Assembly (NCBI GenBank): GCA_945910005.1
Contig: OX246738.1
Coordinates: 22,329,686 to 22,393,685, forward strand
Direction: 5' to 3'
Length of the DNA stretch: 64,000 bases
From: Isoperla grammatica
Taxonomy: Eukaryota > Arthropoda > Insecta > Plecoptera > Perlodidae
Part shown: piece after piece, positions 34,396-46,898 of the stretch
How positions within the stretch are numbered: position 1 is the first letter of the stretch
How the letters are laid out: every line of letters starts with the position of its first letter
Position numbers and translations under genes: made by a program
The notes under the pieces: generated by a model
Database searches by the model: none
What the model was told of the DNA's origin: nothing
What the model saw: the letters and a program-made list of their open reading frames with translations, nothing else

Positions 34396-37300
34396 TCAAA
34401 ATGAATTTCTTATTTTTTTGAAATCTTATCTTACCTTATCTTATATTGTTGTGTTTTATTTGGTTAATTTGCTTATTTATTGTTGACAATGTATTGTGTT
34501 ACGTTTTTGTAGACGAGCACGAGATAAGAATAAAATGGTTCAATAATAAATAAATAAAAATATTATGTCTAAACTTGTGAGTAAGATCAGATTCACCATC
34601 ACGTGATCACGTCTGATAGTTTCCTCTTGTTTTTATTTTTATGTACGCCATTCGCCATTGGCCAAGTATTATTATATTTATATTTTACAGCTCTAAAATG
34701 TGTGTATTTCTTCATTTGAATGTGTTTGGTTTGTCTGTGTTTATTGACCAAATATTACGTATCAATTGGATACCCCTAGCCATTTTCAGTGAAACAATCG
34801 AACAAACATATTATATTTATGCAATAAACATGGACAAACCGAAAACATAATAAATATTAAATTATATATTGATATATTTAATTTTAAGCTAACAATACAA
34901 TTTTATATACATAGAGCTTCATTTTGATTTTCATGGCCCGCGGTCTAGAGTTACTTGGATTGGGTGGGGATAACATTATATTTATTATTACTATAAATAT
35001 TATTGAAAATAAATAGTTAACGGAATGAAACCGTATGAAAACATTTCAATGATAGCAGCGTTTTGGCCAAGTGAGTGTATGGGTATTCTAACACAAGGAG
35101 AGAATAATATTGTTCGTCGCGGTCTCTGTTGACCGCGTTGTCAATATTATCGCAGTCACATGACCGCATTTCTTTTGATTCCAAGTACCCGGTACCTGAA
35201 GGGGACATTTGAATAGACTCTATATCAGTACAGAACAGGCCCAGTTTTGCACCGTGGGAACTCAGAGGGGGCGGGAGATGGAGGAAGTTCTTGGAATTGG
35301 AAAAGTTTGATATTGAAAAATTGATATGAAAAGAATGATACGCAAAATACATCTGACAACATTTATTAAATAAATGGAAAACGTCAAACTCAAAGTCATA
35401 TCTCGCCGTATAACTATAAACTCTGCTCGCCGCAGCATCGTCGTTGATGTGACGCCAGCGTGCGGAACAAAGGGGCGCTGAAATGATGCGCGGGTTGAAA
35501 CCCACAAACCAACCCCTCTTACATTGCTACGGGCGAACTACGACTCCCACATTGTACCCCCCCACCCCCACCCACACCAAGCTAGAGCGCCCGTGGCAAG
35601 GCTTACAATTACAATACCAATATTGTCGGAGAGGCGAAAGTAGGAAGCCAACAGGGACTGGGTGACAGTTTGGTTGTTCATTTGAGAGGAAGTATCATGA
35701 ATACATAATATTATCTGAGAAGGAAACAAGAGAGGGATTATTATACAAAACCTTATGAGGTAATTCTTACTGTTTCAAGTAAGTCTATGTTCTTGATATT
35801 AACGTGACGTCACATACATTGTTGGCGGCCATTATCCTGCAGTTCCAACACATAGCGGCCATCTTCCCGTAAAGAAGTCATTTTTGTAGACGAACAAACG
35901 ACCCTATTGCGTACCAGGAATAAGTGTCTCCAGACACCCCTCATAAAATGTATTTTAATTTAATTTAAGAACTGTGTTAACAACTGTAGGCATTTTTTAT
36001 GAAAAAAATACATGTTTGTCAGGTAGAAGGTTATAGAGGAAAATTATTTGTGAAGCTACTACATCCAACGGCAAACAGCCGTGTAAGTGAAATATCTAAG
36101 GATATAATAATGTTAGTTTTTAATTGTTTTAAAAAATGTATCAATCCTTAGACAACTTCCCCTTTTCCATCGAGAGAAATTTCCAATTGATATATCTCTC
36201 TCCTAAATTAGTACTTAATTCTTAAGTAATGTTTCCTTCCGCAGCAGTTGATCGGCGCGTTCTCCGTTTTATGAACCAACTTCATAATAATTGTAGTGCT
36301 TTCCCACAAGTTAAGACCAACTTCCTTGGGATTAACGATCAGAACTTTCCGACTCAATTGCGTTCGTAGTTGTACCCACAGACGTCATCACTAGCGGAGT
36401 ACTCGATCGTTTAAGTCCACACGGCCTGGAGTGTACGTGAGCCGTGAGCACGCACATCACATGGAATAACAAGCTGAGTGGATCAGCATTAGGCAGTATG
36501 TCGCACCTCACATCTATACATAATGAATTAACACGTACGCAGCGACTAACGATGTTGTATGTGTGGAATAACATGCACATGCTGATGTTCAGACTTCAGA
36601 ACATTGACACACACGTGCTCAAACCCCAACCAACGCGTCGGACCTTTACAAGTAGGTGGACCAGTGGCGGATACATGGGGTAGGGGGCTTCAGCCAGCCA
36701 CCCTCCCCTGAAATCTCAGTTTAATAGATTGTCTACAATGAATGTACGATTAGTATTAAATGAAACAGTCATAAACCTAATTATTTACATACAGAATGTA
36801 TTTGGCACATGGTTATAGTGCATTCCAATGGCATCCTTAAAACTTAAATAATCGCTTGAATTATCACATTTAATTTACCTCTAAAAACGTTTAAACCTAA
36901 AACCTCATTAACACAAATTGTTTGCGGCGCTATGGTTAGTGTGAGCCTCCCACCCCCACCCACACTCCCACACACTTCCTCCTGAATGTTCGCTTGCCTC
37001 ATGACAATGCCCCCCCCCCCCCCCCGAAATATATACATAGCTGCGCAACTACGGTACGTGGACTGTCCGTCCCTATTCAAACTCTATTGTCTTCACTCCT
37101 CGTTCGACGTTTTACTGAAAGTAGAAACGAACAGATGAAACCTTTGTAACACTATTTTCACTTCCAACGTGATCCATTGTATAACTTAGTGGAAATTGGA
37201 TCTACATTTTCCATCTGCTCTTCGAGGTTGGTTGGCGGACGGTAAATTTTGCCACGATATTCGAAACCGCTGTAAATTTATCTAGCTAACAACAATTTCA

Positions 37301-37989
37301 TATCTATTATACACTATATATCAAAGTAGCCTAAAACATCTCACGTAATAACGTAATACGTTCAGTTAATTGGTAATGACGTGATTATTGGTCAGTATTA
37401 ATATTAAATACACTGAAACTAATGTCATCTCGTAAGTCCAAACACTTAATCAATTCAATTTCCCTATAGTAATCTAGTTATCTATCACCTAGATTCTAGA
37501 TAAAAATAATTATCTGTTATCTTTATCTAGATAATTTTCAAATTTCATGTTGCTATTATCTTTATCTAGCTAGATGGTACCTTGTGTGTGGTTATCTTAT
37601 CGTCATAAAATGTTGGTTATCTGGCCAACACTGGGTATAACACTGGTCACGTTGCGGCTAGTAGATCGCAGGAAAAAAGTAGGCCTACGTATCAGTTACG
37701 TCCGTGTGTTATTGACTGACTAGTTCACAAACATAGCTTAGAATCGCATTAAGTCTGCAGTCTCATAGAATGTGTGCGGAGACGATTAAAAGCCCCAAGC
37801 ATCTATGTGCTGTAGATAAGACCGGAGGCCGCTAGATGCGACTGTGCGGGAATCCCTTCATAACCCCGACCACTAGTTAGAGTTATCTCCCTCGAACACT
37901 CCTCAGTCTCGGTGTACGTCACCATCCCTCTCAACAGCGCACTAAGGAAGGTCAAGGTCATAACACGATCACGCAAACACGTTTCGTAT
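34396..37989. other. Intron, mostly unassigned
   Basis: It includes C-tracts near 35560 and 37011-37026, a GTGGCGGATACATGGGG word at 36663 typical of transposon ends, and a cluster of TTATCTAGATAA-like words at 37490-37575. The longest non-repeat frame of the window (35017..35505 minus, 162 codons) lies here but shows no family features. Confidence 0.5.
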
Positions 37990-38190
37990 TCAACCATTAT
38001 TATATCCATCATGCTGCCCTACTTCCAAATATCGAAATATTACGCGAGGTTCTATTTCGGCAGGTTACGGGTTCGTATTTCGTCACAGATAATCCTGACT
38101 GATGGGTTTTACCGAGGTTTACCTCGTTTATCAAGCGAATGTTGGGATTGGACCCTAAACTAACATCCCTTGACATACCCAGTACCCACA
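37990..38190 (+). mobile_element. SINE fragment with the conserved central domain
   Basis: A B-box-like GGGTTCGTATTTC at about 38067 is followed by CCTGACTGATGGGTTTTACC, GAGGTTTACCTCG and GCGAATGTTGGGATTGGACC. The same segments, in the same order, occur in the SINE at 46715..46894 (CCTGACTGAAGGTTTTTTCA ... GCGAATGCTGGGATTGAGTC). Confidence 0.65.
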
Positions 38191-38417
38191 TATCAAAATA
38201 GAATACTTACACTCATTTGGAAGAGGTAAATCAGATGAATGATTATTGTAGCGTTAAGTCTCTATTATTGCAACCCGGCAACCGTGGTATTCGAGAGGAT
38301 CAATTGACAAATGTTTTAAGTTTTCCCTCACGTAGGCCTAATAATACAATCATTGTGTGGTGCTATTCTACGTGTATATCAGTTGCACAGTTTGAAGTGG
38401 TACAGCCATTTTATTAC

Positions 38418-38523
38418 CTGTACACCGCCAACTCCTACAACGAACAGCAGTTGCTCCATGAACAAGGCGGCCAGTAGGTTCATGAGACTGGTGCCAGAGA
38501 GGGTGCGCATATCAGAGAAGAGG
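38418..38523 (-). CDS. GPCR exon: ICL1 and TM2 (only full-length copy)
   Basis: The exon is 106 nt, acceptor GTTTGTTCCAG and donor GGTGTACAG|GTAATA. One base plus 35 codons read LFSDMRTLSGTSLMNLLAAL then FMEQLLFVVGVGGVQ. The RTLSGTSLMN segment matches the ICL1/TM2 entry of methuselah/adhesion receptors, where (L/M)RxLxGxxLM is conserved. The helix continues to VVGVG. It ends in phase 0, compatible with the TM3 exon, but the extracellular Cys-containing turn between them is missing. About 60 further copies of its first 66 nt lie immediately upstream in the gene direction, and only this copy contains the 3' part. Confidence 0.8.
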
Positions 38524-41500
38524 CTGGAACAAACACAGGTACTGTTTAGCTTTTGAAAGAAGTTACATGAACAAGGCGGCCAGTAGGTTCATGAGACTGG
38601 TGCCAGAGAGGGTGCGCATATCAGAGAAGAGGCTGAAACAAACACAGGTACTGTTTAGCTTTTGAAAGAAGTTACATGAACAAGGCGGCCAGTAGGTTCA
38701 TGAGACTCGTGCCAGAGAGGGTGCGCATATCAGAGCAGAGGCTGAAACACACAGGTACTGTTTAGCTTTTGAAAGAAGTTACATAAACAAGGCGGCCAGA
38801 AGGTTCATGAGACTGGTGCCAGAGAGGGGGCGCATATCAGAGAAGAGGCTGAAACAAACACAGGTACTGTTTAGCTTTTGAAAGAAGTTACATGAACAAG
38901 GCGGCCAGAGGGTTCATGAGACTCGTGCCAGAGAGGGTGCGCATATCAGAGAAGAGGCTGAAACAAACACAGGTACTGTTTAGCTTTTGAAAGAAGTTAC
39001 ATGAACAAGGCGGCCAGTAGGTTCATGAGACTGGTGCCAGAGAGGGTGCGCATATCAGAGAAGAGGCTGAAACAAACACAGGTACTGTTTAGCTTTTGAA
39101 AGAAGTTACATGAACAAGGCGGCCAGAAGGTTCATGAGACTGGTGCCAGAGAGGATGCGCATATCAGAGAAGAGGCTGAAACAAACACAGGTACTGTTTA
39201 GCTTTTGAAAGAAGTTACATGAACAAGGCGGCCAGTAGGTTCATGAGACTCGTGCCAGAGAGGGTGCGCATATCAGAGAAGAGGCTGAAACAAACACAGG
39301 TACTGTTTAGCTTTTGAAAGAAGTTACATGAACAAGGCGGCCAGTAGGTTCATGAGACTCGTGCCAGAGAGGGTGCGCATATCAGAGAAGAGGCTGAAAC
39401 AAACACAGGTACTGTTTAGCTTTTGAAAGAAGTTACATGAACAAGGCGGCCAGAAGGTTCATGAGACTCGTGCCAGAGAGGGTGCGCATATCAGAGAAGA
39501 GGCTGAAACAAACACAGGTACTGTTTAGCTTTTGAAAGAAGTTACATGAACAAGGCGGCCAGTAGGTTCATGAGACTCGTGCCAGAGAGGGTGCGCATAT
39601 CAGAGAAGAGGCTGAAACAAACACAGGTACTGTTTAGCTTTTGAAAGAAGTTACATGAACAAGGCGGCCAGAAGGTTCATGAGACTGGTGCCAGAGAGGG
39701 TGCGCATATCAGAGAAGAGGCTGAAACAAACACAGGTACTGTTAAGCTTTTGAAAGAAGTTACATGAACAAGGCGGCCAGAAGGTTCATGAGACTCGTGC
39801 CAGAGAGGGTGCGCATATCAGAGAAGAGGCTGAAACAAACACAGGAACTGTTTAGCTTTTGAAAGAAGTTACATGAACAAGGCGGCCAGAAGGTTCATGA
39901 GACTGGTGCCAGAGAGGGTGCGCATATCAGAGAAGAGGCTGAAACAAACACAGGTACTGTTTAGCTTTTGAAAGAAGTTACATGAACAAGGCGGCCAGAG
40001 GGTTCATGAGACTCGTGCCAGAGAGGGTGCGCATATCAGAGAAGAGGCTGAAACAAACACAGGTACTGTTTAGCTTTTGAAAGAAGTTACATGAACAAGG
40101 CTGCCAGAAGGTTCATGAGACTCATGCCAGAGAGGGTGCGCATATCAGAGAAGAGGCTGTAACAAACACAGGTACTGTTTAGCTTTTGAAAGAAGTTACA
40201 TGAACAAGGCGGCCAGTAGGTTCATGAGACTAGTGCCAGAGAGGGTGCGCATATCAGAGAAGAGGCTGAAACAAACACAGGTACTGTTTAGCTTTTGAAA
40301 GAAGTTACATGAACAAAGCGGCCAGAAGGTTCATGAGACTCGTGCCAGAGAGGGTGCGCATATCAGAGAAGAGGCTGAAACAAACACAGGTACTGTTTAG
40401 CTTTTGAAAGAAGTTACATGAACAAAGCGGCCAGTAGGTTCATGAGACTGGTGCCAGAGAGGGTGCGCATATCAGAGAAGAGGCTGAAACAAACACAGGT
40501 ACTGTTTAGCTTTTGAAAGAAGTTACATGAACAAGGCGGCCAGAAGGTTCATGAGACTGGTGCCAGAGAGGGTGCGCATATCAGAGAAGAGGCTGAAACA
40601 AACACAGGTACTGTTTAGCTTTTGAAAGAAGTTACATGAACAAGGCGGCCAGTAGGTTCATGAGACTGGTGCCAGAGAGGGTGCGCATATCAGAGAAGAG
40701 GCTGAAACAAACACAGGTACTGTTTAGCTTTTGAAAGAAGTTACATGAACAAAGCGGCCACAAGGTTCATGAGACTCGTGCCAGAGAGGGTGCGCATATC
40801 AGAGAAGAGGCTGAAACAAACACAGGTACTGTTTAGCTTTTGAAAGAAGTTACATGAACAAGGCGGCCAGAAGGTTCATGAGACTGGTGCCAGAGAGGGT
40901 GCGCATATCAGAGAAGAGGCTGAAACAAACACAGGTACTGTTTAGCTTTTGAAAGAAGTTACATGAACAAGGCGGCCAGTAGGTTCATGAGACTCGTGCC
41001 AGAGAGGGTGCGCATATCAGAGAAGAGGCTGAAACAAACACAGGTACTGTTTAGCTTTTGAAAGAAGTTACATGAACAAGGCGGCCAGAAGGTTCATGAG
41101 ACTGGTGCCAGAGAGGGTGCGCATATCAGAGAAGAGGCTGAAACAAACACAGGTCCTACTGTTTAGCTTTTGAAAGAAGTTACATGAACATGGCGGCCAG
41201 AAGGTTCATGAGACTGGTGCCAGAGAGGGTGCGCATATCAGAGAAGAGGCTGAAACAAACACAGGTACTGTTTAGCTTTTGAAAGAAGTAACATGAACAA
41301 GGCGGCCAGAAGGTTCATGAGACTCGTGCCAGAGAGGGTGCGCATATCAGAGAAGAGGCTGAAACAAACACAGGTACTGTTTAGCTTTTGAAAGAAGTTA
41401 CATGAACAAGGCGGCCAGTAGGTTCATGAGACTCGTGCCAGAGAGGGTGCGCATATCAGAGAAGAGGCTGAAACAAACACAGGTACTGTTTAGCTTTTGA

Positions 41501-44500
41501 AAGAAGTTACATGAACAAGGCGGCCAGAAGGTTCATGAGACTCGTGCCAGAGAGGGTGCGCATATCAGAGAAGAGGCTGAAACAAACACAGGTACTGTTT
41601 AGCTTTTGAAAGAAGTTACATGAACAAGGCGGCCAGTAGGTTCATGAGACTCGTGCCAGAGAGGGTGCGCATATCAGAGAAGAGGCTGAAACAAACACAG
41701 GTACTGTTTAGCTTTTGAAAGAAGTTACATGAACAAGGCGGCCAGAAGGTTCATGAGACTCGTGCCAGAGAGGGTGCGCATATCAGAGAAGAGGCTGAAA
41801 CAAACACAGGTACTGTTTAGCTTTTGAAAGAAGTTACATGAACAAGGCGGCCAGAAGGTTCATGAGACTGGTGCCAGAGAGGGTGCGCATATCAGAGAAG
41901 AGGCTGAAACAAACACAGGTACTGTTTAGCTTTTGAAAGAAGTTACATGAACAAGGCGGCCAGTAGGTTCATGAGACTGGTGCCAGAGAGGGTGCGCATA
42001 TCAGAGAAGACGCTGAAACAAACACAGGTACTGTTTAGCTTTTGAAAGAAGTTACATGAACAAGGCGGCCAGAAGGTTCATGAGACTGGTGCCAGAGAGG
42101 GTGCGCATATCAGAGAAGAGGCTGAAACAAACACAGGTACTGTTTAGCTTTTGAAAGAAGTTACATGAACAAGGCGGCCAGAAGGTTCATGAGACTGGTG
42201 CCAGAGAGAGTGCGCATATCAGAGAAGAGGCTGGAACAAACACAGGTACTGTTTAGCTTTTGAAAGAAGTTACATGAACAAAGCGGCCAGAAGGTTCATG
42301 AGACTGGTGCCAGAGAGAGTGCGCATATCAGAGAAGAGGCTGGAACAAACACAGGTACTGTTTAGCTTTTGAAAGAAGTTACATGAACAAAGCGGCCAGA
42401 AGGTTCATGAGACTGGTGCCAGAGAGGATGCGCATATCAGAGAAGAGGCTGAAACAAACACAGGTACTGTTTAGCTTTGAAAGAAGTTACATGAACAAAG
42501 CGGCCAGAAGGTTCATGAGACTGGTGCCAGAGAGAGTGCGCATATCAGAGAAGAGGCTGAAACAAACACAGGTACTGTTTAGCTTTTGAAAGAAGTTACA
42601 TGAACAAGGCGGCCAGAAGGTTCATGAGACTGGTGCCAGAGAGGATGCGCATATCAGAGAAGAGGCTGAAACAAACACAGGTACTGTTTAGCTTTTGAAA
42701 GAAGTTACATGAACAAGGCGGCCAGAAGGTTCATGAGACTGGTGCCAGAGAGGGTGCGCATATCAGAGAAGAGGCTGGAACAAACACAGGAACTGTTTAG
42801 CTTTTGAAAGAAGTTACATGAACAAGGCGGCCAGAAGGTTCATGAGACTGGTGCCAGAGAGGGTGCGCATATCAGAGAAGAGGCTGGAACAAACACAGGA
42901 ACTGTTTAGCTTTTGAAAGAAGTTACATGAACAAGGCGGCCAGAAGGTTCATGAGACTCGTGCCAGAGAGGATGCGCATATCAGAGAAGAGGCTGAAACA
43001 AACACAGGTACTGTTTAGCTTTTGAAAGAAGTTACATGAACAAGGCGGCCAGTAGGTTCATGAGACTCGTGCCAGAGAGGGTGCGCATATCAGAGAAGAG
43101 GCTGAAACAAACACAGGAACTGTTTAGCTTTTGAAAGAAGTTACATGAACAAGGCGGCCAGAAGGTTCATGAGACTGGTGCCAGAGAGAGTGCGCATATC
43201 AGAGAAGAGGCTGGAACAAACACAGGTACTGTTTAGCTTTTGAAATAAGTTACATGAACAAGGCGGCCAGAAGGTTCATGAGACTGGTGCCAGAGAGGGT
43301 GCGCATATCAGAGAAGAGGCTGAAACAAACACAGGTACTGTTTAGCTTTTGCAAGAAGTTACATGAACAAGGCGGCCAGAAGGTTCATGAGACTGGTGCC
43401 AGAGAGGGTGCGCATATCAGAGAAGAGGCTGGAACAAACACAGGAACTGTTTAGCTTTTGAAAGAAGTTACATGAACAAGGCGGCCAGAAGGTTCATGAG
43501 ACTCGTGCCAGAGAGGATGCGCATATCAGAGAAGAGGCTGAAACAAACACAGGAACTGTTTAGCTTTTGAAAGAAGTTACATGAACAAGGCGGCCAGAAG
43601 GTTCATGAGACTCGTGCCAGAGAGAGTGCGCATATCAGAGAAGAGGCTGAAACAAACACAGGTACTGTTTAGCTTTTGAAAGAAGTTACATGAACAAGGC
43701 GGCCAGTAGGTTCATGAGACTGGTGCCAGAGAGGGTGCGCATATCAGAGAAGAGGCTGAAACCAACACAGTACTGTTTAGCTTTTGAAAGAAGTTACATG
43801 AAAAAGGCGGCCAGAGGGTTCATGAGACTGGTGCCAGAGAGGGTGCGCATATCAGAGAAGAGGCTTAAACAAACACAGTACTGTTTAGCTTTTGAAAGAA
43901 GTTACATGAACAAGGCGGCCAGAAGGTTCATGAGACTCGTGCCAGAGAGGGTGCGCATATCAGAGAAGAGGGTGAAACAAACAGGTACTGTTTAGCTTTT
44001 GAAAGAAGTTACATGAACAAAGCGGCCAGAAGGTTCATGAGACTCGTGCCAGAGAGGGTGCGCATATCAGAGAAGAGGCTGAAACAAACACAGGTACTGT
44101 TTAGCTTTTGAAAGAAGTTACATGAACAAGGCGGCCAGTAGGTTCATGAGACTGGTGCCAGAGAGGGTGCGCATATCAGAGAAGAGGCTGAAACAAACAC
44201 AGGTACTGTTTAGCTTTTGAAAGAAGTTACATGAACAAGGCGGCCAGAAGGTTCATGAGACTCGTGCCAGAGAGGGTGCGCATATCAGAGAAGAGGCTGA
44301 AACAAACACAGGTACTGTTTAGCTTTTGAAAGAAGTTACATGAACAAAGCGGCCAGAAGGTTCATGAGACTGGTGCCAGAGAGGGTGCGCATATCAGAGA
44401 AGAGGCTGAAACAAACACAGGTACTGTTTAGCTTTTGAAAGAAGTTACATGAACAAGGCGGCCAGTAGGTTCATGAGACTGGTGCCAGAGAGGGTGCGCA

Positions 44501-45100
44501 TATCAGAGAAGAGGCTGAAACAAACACAGGTACTGTTTAGCTTTTGAAAGAAGTTACATGAACAAAGCGGCCAGAAGGTTCATGAGACTGGTGCCAGAGA
44601 GGGTGCGCATATCAGAGAAGAGGCTGGAACAAACACAGGTACTGTTTAGCTTTTGAAAGAAGTTACATGAACAAGGCGGCCAGTAGGTTCATGAGACTGG
44701 TGCCAGAGAGGGTGCGCTTATCAGAGAAGAGGCTGAAACCAACACAGTACTGTTTAGCTTTTGAAAGAAGTTACATGAAAAAGGCGGCCAGAGGGTTCAT
44801 GAGACTGGTGCCAGAGAGGGTGCGCATATCAGAGAAGAGGCTGAAACAAACACAGTACTGTTTAGCTTTTGAAAGAAGTTACATGAAAAAGGCGGCCAGA
44901 GGGTTCATGAGACTGTGCCAGAGAGGGTGCGCATATCAGAGAAGAGGCTGAAACAAACACAGTACTGTTTAGCTTTTGAAAGAAGTTACATGAAAAAGGC
45001 GGCCAGAGGGTTCATGAGACTGTGCCAGAGAGGGTGCGCATATCAGAGAAGAGGCTGGAACAAACACACGTACTGTTTAGCTTTTGAAAGACGTTACATG
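38453..45100. repeat. 109-bp tandem array, ~61 copies, each with the 5' part of the TM2 exon
   Basis: The GTTACATGAACAAGGCGGCC unit repeats at 109 bp (for example 38562, 38671) up to about 45093. On the minus strand each unit holds a 66-nt exon piece (Leu-Phe-Ser-Asp through Phe), a GT-starting stretch of 43 nt with GCTAAAC, and the acceptor TGTGTTTGTTTCAG. The frequent variants fall mostly on third codon positions of the receptor frame: CTA/CTT, ACC/ACG, ACC/ACT, GCC/GCT. ACC to ATC and CTA to CCT are the recurrent replacements. Two units near 44914 and 45020 lack one base. The total is about 6.6 kb. Confidence 0.96.
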
Positions 45101-46709
45101 AACATTTTTAATTTATATATTTTCTTTATATTTTCACAAAAAGAGTTATAAAGATGTTCGTCTAACGAAACAAAGCTTGTTTCATTTCAACGAACACCTT
45201 CGTATAAACAGCTAGGCGAGGAAGAATAGTCAGAATATAATATTAATTAGAATAATGAGAGAGGCATCTACAAAGTAGTTTGCTTTTATGTTGTCCAATA
45301 AAAAGATGATGAGCATGACAGTAGTGCGAGCAAACAAGATGTTACTCATATTCTTCCCTCGTAACGAGACTCATTACACTCACCACGTTGCTTTGAGAGT
45401 ACTTGTTAATGTTCTACGGCTGTGGATGTAAAGCTAATGGTGTAATTTCGTGAAAAAAGATGCGACGAAGTATACTCGCCGTGCGGCAAACTTGCTTACA
45501 GTACCTGCGTTCGACTATTGTCCTGACTACCTTATTAATCCATGCGAAATGTAATACCTCAAGAACGGCACACAAATATACATTTTGGTTTCGTATGAAC
45601 TTAATACTACATGAAAAATATTTGTTGGTTTGTAGTAACAAAAGCAGTCACTTTTAATTTATTAACTAACTTAATTCAAAAGTTCAAATTACAACAAGCT
45701 AACACATATTTTCCGTATGGTATTGAGTTCGTTAGAAACCAAATTAGGCGTATTTGTCACTTTCAAGGTTGCGGGTGGCGTTCTTGAGATATAACCAAAA
45801 ACGCTAATTTCAAGTGGTTTTAATATTGGAGGTAGTCAGTCAATCCTCTTAAATTATTCCTCACGCTGGTAGGTCTAGACTTAATGAATATCACTGCATT
45901 ATTAAAAACAATTGATAAATAAAACTACGTTGACAAGAAGTTTGTTAGTGTTCACATTTTTTGTATTTGAAATTGTGATTAATAGACAGATGTTGTGTTA
46001 GCGATTCGAAAACCTTTTTAACGTTTTTGCCAACTCAACCTTGGGCTATTGTTTTACTCCAATGTCAACATTATATAACAACAGCATTCACTAAACATGA
46101 GGGCTCAAAGTTGAGCTAGAAAATAATAATGAAATAAAAAAACAGCTTTCGAACCGTCAACACAACATATTTATCACAATAACAAATAAATTAACACATG
46201 TGAAATGTTTGTTTTCAAGAAATGTAGTTTTATTTACTACTTCAATATTTTAATAATACGTTGGTCCAGCGATTTGTACCATTGTGTTGAGTTAGTACTT
46301 CTCGGAGAACTTGGTAATGTAATTAAATAATGAATATGTTTAGTTGTACATTCTCATTACACTTAGTATGCAAGTCAGGGAACTCATGTAAGAACTTGGT
46401 AGTAATTTAATTTATGTGGTGAGCCTTGCAATACTATCACGACATTATAGATCCCATGGCACCAGGGTCACCTTCTAGCAAAACATTATGGTGAGGTTAA
46501 GTATCAACATATTATAGCAGAGTTTGTCACCCTATTACAAATGTTATTAATACTAGGAAGAATATGATCCACTCTAATAATTAACCAGGCGCAGTTCTAG
46601 CCCAAAATATAAGGGGTGGCCCAAATATACGAGGAATTAAAAATACGAAAAACTGGTAAACTTGAAGACTTGAGATTACGTCGGACCTCCGTGGGCCACA
46701 AAAAGTCTG
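45101..46709. other. Presumed upstream intron, nothing recognised
   Basis: AT-rich. A GTGAGT donor-like site (minus, near 45382) and an acceptor-like TTTACATCCACAG nearby could bound a 45-nt frame, but the peptide is not hydrophobic as TM1 would be, so it was not called. Confidence 0.5.
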
Positions 46710-46894
46710 TACCGATAAAGGTAGCTCAACGTTAAGACGCGAGACTCTAATTCGGGAGGTCGCCGGTTCGATTCCGGCCACCGGCAGTCCTGACTGAAGG
46801 TTTTTTCAGAGGTTTTTCTCAGTCGTAAAGGCGAATGCTGGGATTGAGTCATACTATCAGCCCTCGGACATTCCTTCCTAACTATCCAAACACC
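46710..46894 (+). mobile_element. tRNA-derived SINE with conserved central domain (best copy)
   Basis: The head carries TAGCTCAACGTTAAGACGCG (A-box region) and GGTTCGATTCC (B box, 46765-46775). The body follows as CCTGACTGAAGG, TTTTTTCAGAGGTTTTTCTC and GGCGAATGCTGGGATTGAG. Related segments are found at 6160-6362, 30958-31096 and 37990-38190. Bodies with GGTTTTCC...GGCAAATGCYGGGA are familiar from insect SINEs. Confidence 0.8.
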
Positions 46895-46898
46895 TTAA

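Noticed and set aside
35017..35505. Minus-strand frame of 162 codons, the longest outside repeats
   Set aside because: It has no family motif, ordinary intronic composition and no splice or promoter support. It is probably chance.
42383..45151. Several plus-strand frames (MNKAARRFMRLVPERVRISEK type)
   Set aside because: They are antisense to the TM2-exon copies. The splice-flanked receptor frame lies on the minus strand.
45375..45430. Possible 45-nt exon with acceptor CATCCACAG and donor GTG|GTGAGT preceding TM2
   Set aside because: The phase fits, but the peptide is not hydrophobic and resembles no receptor segment. Such chance pairs are expected.
46581..46781. Minus-strand frame over the SINE at 46.7 kb (MAGIEPATSRIRVSRLN type)
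   Set aside because: It is the antisense translation of a tRNA-like B-box region, a common spurious peptide in genomes with such SINEs.
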